64,000 bases of DNA from Ilyonectria destructans (taxonomy: Eukaryota > Ascomycota > Sordariomycetes > Hypocreales > Nectriaceae). Shown piece after piece: positions 57,373 to 64,000 of this stretch. The stretch spans positions 806,001 to 870,000 of the forward strand of contig JAHEWK010000019.1 in the NCBI GenBank assembly GCA_020740775.1, written 5' to 3'. A model generated the notes under the pieces. That model did no database searches, was not told where the DNA came from, and saw nothing but the letters and a program-made list of their open reading frames with translations. The position numbers and the translations under genes were made by a program. Position 1 is the first letter of the stretch. Each line of letters begins with the position of its first letter.

Positions 57373-57477
57373 GTTATCGGGAATCTTACCTAGTCCAATA
57401 TCGTCAAACTGAATAAATGAGCTTCTTTCGCCCGGAAAGAAGATCTACCCGTTGGCATTGTGGGGCTTGCAAGCATA

Positions 57478-60247
57478 CCAACCTCTCCGAGGTTGGTCAC
57501 AAAAACCTGGTCCAGTCACATTAATGTGGTCCACCCACATTAGTGACCCTCAAGCTGTGAAATGACCTATTTTCTGTTTATGGAGTTTCAGTCGGCATGA
57601 CACCTTTATTTATTGAAGACTAGGGCCGTAAGCGGGCTCGTTGGAAAGCTACGAAATAGCAGAAATTGATGATATATATGAAAATAGCAGAAATTGCATC
57701 TGTGGCCTCAATTGGGCTGCCTGCTGCGAGGGTCTCGCCGCGGCTGTTACTTATGACCCTGTTGACTATATGTTCCTTGTGGCCGCATTAGGTGCCCTAT
57801 TAACCCCGTGGCTCTCGTAATATCCTCATGATGCCTTGATAACGGGTTTGCCTTCGAATTGGAGCTGGCGGCGGCAGCGTTGTTGCGAAATCATAGTGTT
57901 GACTCGAGGGCAGGTCAACCGGTGACATCGGCGGCGATGAGGTTATCTCTAGGGGGGTTGCTAGGTCAGGAATATCATCCTCCTGCTGGTCTTGGAGCCC
58001 TATGAGCTCAATATCGTCATCGTCATCGTCTTCGAAGGTTGTGATGCCTGTGAACTGGACCACTTCGTCACTTGGAGGCCAGGCGTTGGGGTTCATTGCT
58101 AGGGTCGGTCTGTAGGTGCGGCGGGCTTCTTCTTGGGCTTGAGAAAACGGGATTTGGGTCTCTTGCTTGAGGGTATCGTTATGCTCCTTTCTCTGTGCTT
58201 TAAGGGCGTTATATTGGTCGGTGTAGATATTCTCTGCGAGCCACATATTGAAGGTTAGCCGGGGAAGATAAGGAATATCTCGTGCTGCTTTTGCCTCTCT
58301 CCACTGACACTTGAGATCGTTAATCTGCTGGATAATAAGAGATCGAGTAAATTGCAGTTACGAGCGCTATTCCTTAACTTCTGCTGCAGCTAGGGATACT
58401 TGGTGTTGAGCCCGTATATCAGGAAAGCTGATACTAGTAATGAAGTCACCAGCAGGTCTTACGTATTGGCCGGTTTTCCTTCTCTTGCCCTATTTCTCAA
58501 GCTGCTGAAGCCGGTTAACTGAGAAAGACTTACACTCTCTATATATAAGGGCCGCCTTAGAGAGAACTTTACTGATATTGCTGACGGCTTCTAGAGTAGG
58601 TAAGCTTATCACAGCGTAGTATCTCTCATAGAGCCAGTTGATCTGATCCTGGGCATCTTGGAAGCGAGAATCAAGAGGCAGATGCTTCTGAATAGAGGGA
58701 TATATCGCCTTCCGCTGTTGCCGCTGCTTATTGAGGATGCAGTTGATTACAGGCGTTACATTAGGCGGCCAGATACCGGATTTTTCGAACCCTGATATAA
58801 TGTGGTGGGTAGAGAAGCTAGCTTTATAGATCTCTGAGAATGCTATTGCAAATTGCTTGCGGTTAAAGGCTAGGTTTCCTTCCCGGATAGATTTGTAAAG
58901 TTCCTTCTGATATGCATTCTTTAGAAACTGAAAATCTCCTATATCTAGTGGCTGCGTAAGGTGTGTTGAATATAAAGGCAGGATGCAGATGATAATGTCA
59001 AATTGGATGCAGTAGTTGATGCACTAGAAGGAGAGATGCCCTGAGAAGCCGTTAATAACTAGAAGGCGATAAATCTTCTCTTTCTCTTTATAGACTACTG
59101 GGGGAGCTATGTAATGGAAGTCTAAGTTAAAGGGATCATAGAGCTACTTATTACAGCTAAATTAGTTCTGGAAAGAGATCTCTCTTTACTTGACCTTTGC
59201 AGAGGCTCTTCAGGAATAAGTATTAAAGTTATAAAGCCATTCTAATATAATCTCTTAGTTGCTAAAGCCGGTCTCTAACTGTACAACCCTCATACCCGGG
59301 ATATCATTAATATCAGACCAATCTGTTATAGGAGGCGCCTTGAAGATCAGCTAGGGAGGAATTATATCTCCAATAGTATTTGCGGCTCCAATCTGGGTAT
59401 AGAACTCTCGATTTGCCGGATTACTGACTTCTGGGCGTTGGGATTATATGGTGTATACAACGAGGACCTAGATATATTCTTAAAGGCACCCAATGTGAAG
59501 ACTGCACTCATCTTTATTCCAGCACTCTAAGGGACCGATTCTATACTGATAGATAATATCCTGGAGGCTAGAGAAGAACTTAGTGATATCCTCAACATCA
59601 GATGCTTCGAACGACTTACGTGCTCGGTCTACAGCCTTCAGGAATAACTTCCGCAGCTCAGGATAACGCTCACAGAACTGGGGATACTACATCCTGCCGA
59701 TCTTGGCGTTGGGGATATTCCTAGCAGTCAGGAAACCCAAAGCAGCTTCTTCAACTTGTAACTTCTCTGCTGGGAAGCTGGATTTCTCCATCTATATAAT
59801 ATATACTGCTACAGCTGTATCTTCGCTAGGTGTTAGAGTCGCCGGCCGGCCTTATAGGCCCGATGGAATATAGAAAGAGGAACTAGTAGCAAGAATATAC
59901 TATATAGTGCCCTTAGAAGTGCCATTAGCCTCTATAAGCTTACGGTAAGAAGGCAGCATGCTTATAGCCTTTATATGCCTCCGTATGTAATACTGCATAT
60001 TGGGGTGGACTGCAGCGAGTATATTGGTGCGGATTTCGGCCTTTCTTTTGTCCGCAGCATTCTTAGCCGGCAGAGATTGCCTAGAATCACGGCATACACG
60101 GAGCATCTTGATGTTAATGAAGGTCTACCTGAAATTTAGTAAATAAGGTGCGTTTTTGCGGTGTGGTCGGTGGAGGTTGAACGAAAAGAGGTGGACCACA
60201 TTAATGTGACTGGACTAGGTTTTTGTGACCAACCTCGGAGAGGTTGG
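57478..60247 (-). mobile_element. Pogo/Tan-like DNA transposon with 58-bp TIRs
   Basis: The TIRs at 57478-57535 and 60190-60247 match at 57 of 58 positions and are flanked by TA (57476-57477 and 60248-60249). Each TIR contains a palindrome, AACCTCTCCGAGGTT, and a second, ACATTAATGT. Length is 2.77 kb, with one transposase-like reading on the minus strand. The interior is full of stops while the TIRs are almost identical. Confidence 0.9.
57800..60110 (-). pseudogene. DDE_1 (CENP-B-like) transposase of the pogo/Tan-like element
   Basis: Minus reading starts NAADKRKAEIRTNILAAVHP, then LQVEEAALGFLTARNIPNAK and FFSSLQDIIYQYRIGPLECW. The catalytic region reads IYRLLVINGFSGHLSF, where the family has VDGHSSHLSW (Asp to Asn), then STHLTQPLDIGDFQFLKNAY. 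The C-terminal part is clean: GFEKSGIWPPNVTPVINCIL and the final 148 codons (58246-57800) with an acidic DDDDDDIELIG stretch. More than ten TAG/TAA/TGA stops fall mostly at former Gln or Trp codons. It is dead, but its TIRs would still be recognisable by a related transposase. Confidence 0.75.
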
Positions 60248-60250
60248 TAT

Positions 60251-60440
60251 TGTTGAATTGGAGGCATGGAACACCAGGGCTCCAGGATGTCACGTGTGGA
60301 ATAGGGAGGCCTTCGGGCCCCACTTATAGGCCCGGAGTGTAGTCCAAAAGCAGACAGCCCCTTACAATAAAAACAGATACACAATACACACACATGTTCA
60401 AGGTCATCAAATGGTCATATAAGCAATCCAACAATTAACA
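60251..60440 (+). repeat. Putative 5' LTR of the Copia element
   Basis: Bounded by TGTT...AACA with imperfect longer inverted ends (TGTTGAATTGGA / TCCAACAATTAACA). It contains a TTATAGGCCC stretch and AATAAAAAC, compatible with promoter and polyadenylation signals. The 3' partner is outside the window, so the borders are provisional. Confidence 0.55.
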
Positions 60441-60581
60441 GTCAGATACGCACTACGTGCCCTTACTACTCGCACACCTCTCTCCCCCGGATTGCTGACT
60501 ATTCGCCGAGCATTCAGCGTGATAACGACTATTAAGCTCGCTACAAGCGATAACTGGATCCCTTAGTTCTCAGCCCTCAAG

Positions 60582-63500
60582 ATGAAAGCCCTAAACCAAG
60601 ACCTCTGGGAATACCTCGACTCAGAAAAGACGAACAAGCCCAAGCTACACCTTATAAAGCCGACCCCTCCAGTAATTACAGACTTTCGCAAGCGAAAAGG
60701 GGCCGCTATGAGCGCAACTACAGAGTCTCTGACCCCTAGCTCTACATCCACCGACATAATTATTGCGGCCGCCGGTATGGAGACTGATTCGGAGGATCCT
60801 TGCCTAGCAATTAGCGAGGATTCAGCCCTTTAAGTGTCAGATGTAACAGACCTCATAGAGAAAGAGCTCTCAACCTATAACGTAATGTGGGCTAACTATA
60901 AATACCATAAGAGGCAGTATAAGAAGATAAAGAAGAGTCTAGATATTATCTAAGACTGGATTAAAGAGAGTATCTTAATTCCTCTTTATTAATAGAACTG
61001 CCAAGCTGATAACTCTTTAGCCGACTGGGTATAGGCTCTATAGATTAAGTTTGTATACGCCTATAATAAAAGAGTCCAGAGGGCTCGCCGAACCCTCTGC
61101 GAACTCCTAGTAAAACCACTCTAATATTACATAACGATATATAAGGCAACTGGTAAGTGGCTTGCTCTCTGGGAAATTGCAATTAAAGAGGCTCAGACTG
61201 TTAAGCTATAAAAAGTAATAGAGGCAAGCTAGTGGTTTAAAGACTTAGTTAGAGCCCTTAGAGGTATACCTCTTAAGTTATGGATTAATATATATAACGC
61301 CTTAAAGATAGATAGTGCGATTAAGAATACCCTCTCAGTCCAGGCAGTTATGGCGGCTATTCGCCGAGTGATCGCAGACAGCCCGGACCTTCTGCAACGC
61401 AGAAAGATTACTTCTGGAGTATTCTATATTCCTCAGGGCTACGCCGGTGGGTCCTCGGCGAGAGGCTGCAGAAAGAGAAGGGAATGAAGTAATACTAATA
61501 TTTTAGATATAAAATACTCTGCCTGCCTAAGCTGTAGGCACCCTCTCTTGAAGTACTACTATACTTTTCCTGCCTTATGCTATAGCGGCTGGAGACTAAA
61601 TAAGGCTGCAGAAGTAATAGTAAAGAAATATATTAATAGCAATATCGATAGGGTTACAGACTGAATTCAGCAGCTTACCCTAACTGACTCATAATAACGC
61701 TACATCTTAAGCTTCTATCAGGGAAAGATACGAGCAAATATATACCTAATAGTCGCTGAGATCTATCCGCTACAGTAGAGTTACCTCCTCAACTCAGAGG
61801 TATTAATCTATATCTTCAGAGATACCAAATAAATATATAACCTTAGAGCCGCTCTAATAGGAGACTTTCTGTAGTCAGAAATAAAGCCAGTCCTAATTGA
61901 CGGCTACAGTAATACTATAATAACCCTATAAGCCGCCGACAGTTCGCTGACTTCTCTCTGACTGTTTAACGTTGCGTACTGTAGGGCTCTGACTTTGAAT
62001 CTAGTATCCTTTTTACAGCTAAAGAAACGGAGGTTCTAATAGAATACAAGACCAGGCAACAACTGCCTACACAAGGCTGATAGCAGCTATCTTAGAGAGA
62101 TTGAAGAGCTCTACGGGCAGTAAGTTCTCGAATATATCGATACAGACGACAGGGAATCGCCAGTGCCTCGGGCACTACTTGCTGACTGTCCGCTGCCTTT
62201 ATGCCGCACTCAGACATACATATTGTGGACCTAATGCCAGCCCCTTCAAGAGGATTTATATATATAGCACTAGCAGCTCGACCACCCGGGCCCGAATGTC
62301 CTCAGGCACCTTATAAATGCTGCTTGAGGCGTCAGGCTGAAGCTAGACGACCCTTAAGGCTCTAAAAGGATTATAACAGTTAACTGTAACGCTTGCGGTG
62401 TGGCGAAGGCTCGCCGAGTAGTCCGCCGCACTCTGCAAGAAGCTAATATAAGGGCGGCGCCTAAAGAGCGAATTGCCCTTGATTTCTACCTAATGGAGAC
62501 TGGTTATAGAGGCTATATATCTGTATGGATTATAGTAGATTGAGCCTCTAGGTATATATAGGACTACTATATAACTAACTGGTTAATGCTTATAATTCAG
62601 ACTGCTCTTATAATATTTATTAAGATAATGGAGGTATAATATAGCGCTACAGTTAAGGTCTTTAAATATAATAATAAGCTTTTAATAATCTACCGCTGAG
62701 TAGCCGCCGAAATAGAGATAATAGATATTAGATATAAGCTATTAGCGCTGAATACTTAAGCTCAGAATAAAGGCATAGAGCGTATTGCTGCAGTTATTAT
62801 GGAGAAAAGCTGCATAATGCGGGCAGCAGCTAAGCTTCCAGCATACCTCTAGCTGGAGATAATTAAGGCAGCTACCTATCTCTACAACTGCTCGCCGAGT
62901 GCTCGCCGGGGGTGGAAGTCTCCCTATAAAATATTTTACTTATAATACTATACCAATAGTATAGCAAAACCTGACTTATCTTATCTGTAATTATACGGCT
63001 GTAAGGCCTTTATGCTGACTGCAGATATATAACTCCGATGTAACTGCCTTTAAAGGCAGGCTCTATAAGTCTGGATTGAGTTTCTAGTCGGCTATATATT
63101 AAGTAATTCCTTCTGCATCTAGAATCTGCTGTTAAAGGAAGTAGTTATATTATGGGATATAATATTTAATAAATAGCAGCTATTTAATAGGTATTTAGAG
63201 ACCCTTCGGGATGATTTACTAAAGGAAGACTTAAAAGCTATTAAGAAACATATTCAAGAGCTACTTGCAGTAATAGAGCTGCCTCCAGCGTAATATTCAT
63301 AACTACCTGACGAAGAACCAGATAAGATTCTACTAGGCTCTAGTAGCCTAGAATAGAAGAATGCCGGTAATAGGCCTGCAAATTCTATAATAACGCCCGC
63401 TGTATACAGCAATAGGCAACTAAGTTCCCCGCGAGAGCCCGCCGAGCAGGATATCTATACTACCTCCAAGTTTGAGGTTCTTCCCACGCCTCCAGATTCA

Positions 63501-63700
63501 CCCCTATCAGCCTTCTTCCACGCCTTAGCTGCTTGCCTAGATATGGAGGGGCGGGGGCGGCTGGATAGTAATAATACCGGAGGAATAAAGCTAGTAAAGG
63601 CTCGCTGAGTCGTCCCCAAAAGGGTGACGCTAAGGACGTCTTTTAAGGCCGCGTTCCTAGCGGGCAGCCTGTAAGGGCTAAAGTATTGCAGACGCTCCTA
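60582..63700 (+). pseudogene. Copia gag-protease-integrase polyprotein remnant
   Basis: It begins MKALNQDLWEYLDSEKTNKP and soon meets a TAA (60832), then continues with stops. Recognisable parts: SGVFYIPQGYAGGSSARG (gag end), a protease region near 61900 (PVLIDGYSNTIIT), and LDHPGPNVLRHLINAA followed by NCNACGVAKARRVVRRTLQE (the integrase H-H-C-C zinc region). The integrase core reads ERIALDFYLMETGYRGYISV and YLYNCSPSARGWKSPYKIFY, then LYGCKAFMLTADI and FEVLPTPPDSPLSAF (linker before reverse transcriptase). Order and wording match fungal Copia elements. Stops replace Gln and Trp codons throughout. Confidence 0.75.
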
Positions 63701-64000
63701 TTAGACTAAGGAAGGTAGTCTGGCCAGCTTCTTACTGAAGCTAGTAGGGGGAAGCTTAACTTGCCCTCTCGACTGCGCACATAATGATACTTATATATGT
63801 GGAGGGGAAAAACCCCTTGCGGAAAGACTACTGGCCGGAATGCCATAGCGTTTATTGGAGCGGCTTCCCAGCTCTTATGCTCAGATAGATGAACATCTAT
63901 ATAGAGATCAGCTAATCGCAGCTGAAACCTCCCACTTGTGGAGCCATAAGGAAGCAGGCTTGTGGGTTGAAGTCGCTAAGGCAGCAGCAGGCAGTCGCTA

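Larger units (their letters stand above)
54552..57374 (-). mobile_element. Composite pogo/Fot1-type element (two transposase copies between one pair of ends)
   Basis: The left end ACCTACATGATAAGCGAGTG and the right end, read inward as ACGTGCATGATAAGCGAGTG, are flanked by TA (54550-54551 and 57375-57376). Between them lie two C-terminal transposase regions in the same direction, one at 54642-55560 and another starting at about 55620, but only one N-terminus (57372-57097). One copy therefore lacks its N-terminus, and the two have been joined by nested insertion or recombination. The middle (about 55980-57080) is strongly AT-drifted while the ends are not. Confidence 0.7.
60251..64000 (+). mobile_element. 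Ty1/Copia LTR retrotransposon, 5' part; runs past the window end
   Basis: It starts with a 190-bp LTR (TGTTGAATTGG...CAATTAACA). Gag, protease and integrase readings follow on the plus strand, interrupted by many stops, mainly TAG/TAA. Reverse transcriptase, RNase H and the 3' LTR would lie to the right of 64000. The first LTR base is two positions after the TA duplication of the neighbouring pogo/Tan-like element. Confidence 0.75.

Overview
The window reads as nuclear DNA of a filamentous ascomycete (Pezizomycotina), most likely of the Aspergillus/Penicillium kind. This rests on short GT-AG introns of 50-81 nt with CTAAC/CTGAC-like branch sites, typical fungal protein families, a rich load of Fot1/pogo, Tc1, hAT, Copia and Gypsy elements, and long TA-saturated blocks with C-to-T/G-to-A damage, the signature of repeat-induced point mutation (RIP). 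The genus is inferred from protein resemblance only.

Layout. 0-7 kb: an ~85-bp tandem repeat, a fragment of a protein-phosphatase-1 targeting subunit, an intact SREBP-class bHLH regulator whose reading frame continues over an intron into an upstream exon, then fused remnants of a pogo-like transposon and a Copia gag-protease. 8-11 kb: a small J-domain-like protein and a four-exon multi-pass membrane protein. 11-15 kb: two broken short-chain dehydrogenases. 15.6-22.3 kb is the healthiest part: a membrane-anchored ADAM-type metalloprotease without a recognisable disintegrin domain, an old-yellow-enzyme oxidoreductase, and a six-exon aldo-keto reductase transcribed divergently from it across an 875-bp region that holds a CCG-N8-CGG palindrome. 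23-30 kb: a broken dienelactone-hydrolase-like gene, zinc-finger and MULE-like remnants, an apparently intact Tc1-type transposon with an uninterrupted DD34E transposase, two MITEs nested one inside the other, a dead GH17 glucanase and a hAT tail.

31-46 kb is one heavily RIP-mutated AT-rich block with almost no open reading frame. Its clearest content is a full-length Ty3/Gypsy element (412-bp LTRs, minus strand) still readable through its reverse transcriptase and integrase. The 5 kb to its right is equally damaged and only partly readable.

46-54 kb is a graveyard of single host-gene fragments: a hAT transposase, a STAND/NLR-type N-terminal domain, an NmrA-like fold, an alpha-carbonic anhydrase killed by RIP-type changes including ATG to ATA at the start, a DNA ligase piece, a 2-hydroxyacid dehydrogenase tail and a frameshifted SRPBCC protein. 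54.5-64 kb is stacked transposons: a composite pogo-like element, a pogo/Tan-like element with nearly perfect 58-bp TIRs, and directly beside it a Copia retrotransposon that runs off the window.

Only about six or seven genes look functional (bHLH, J-like, membrane protein, ADAM protease, OYE, AKR, Tc1 transposase). The rest records transposon invasion, RIP leaking into single-copy genes, and fragment capture, as is typical of a subtelomeric or other accessory compartment. No CRISPR array, rRNA or convincing intact tRNA was seen.
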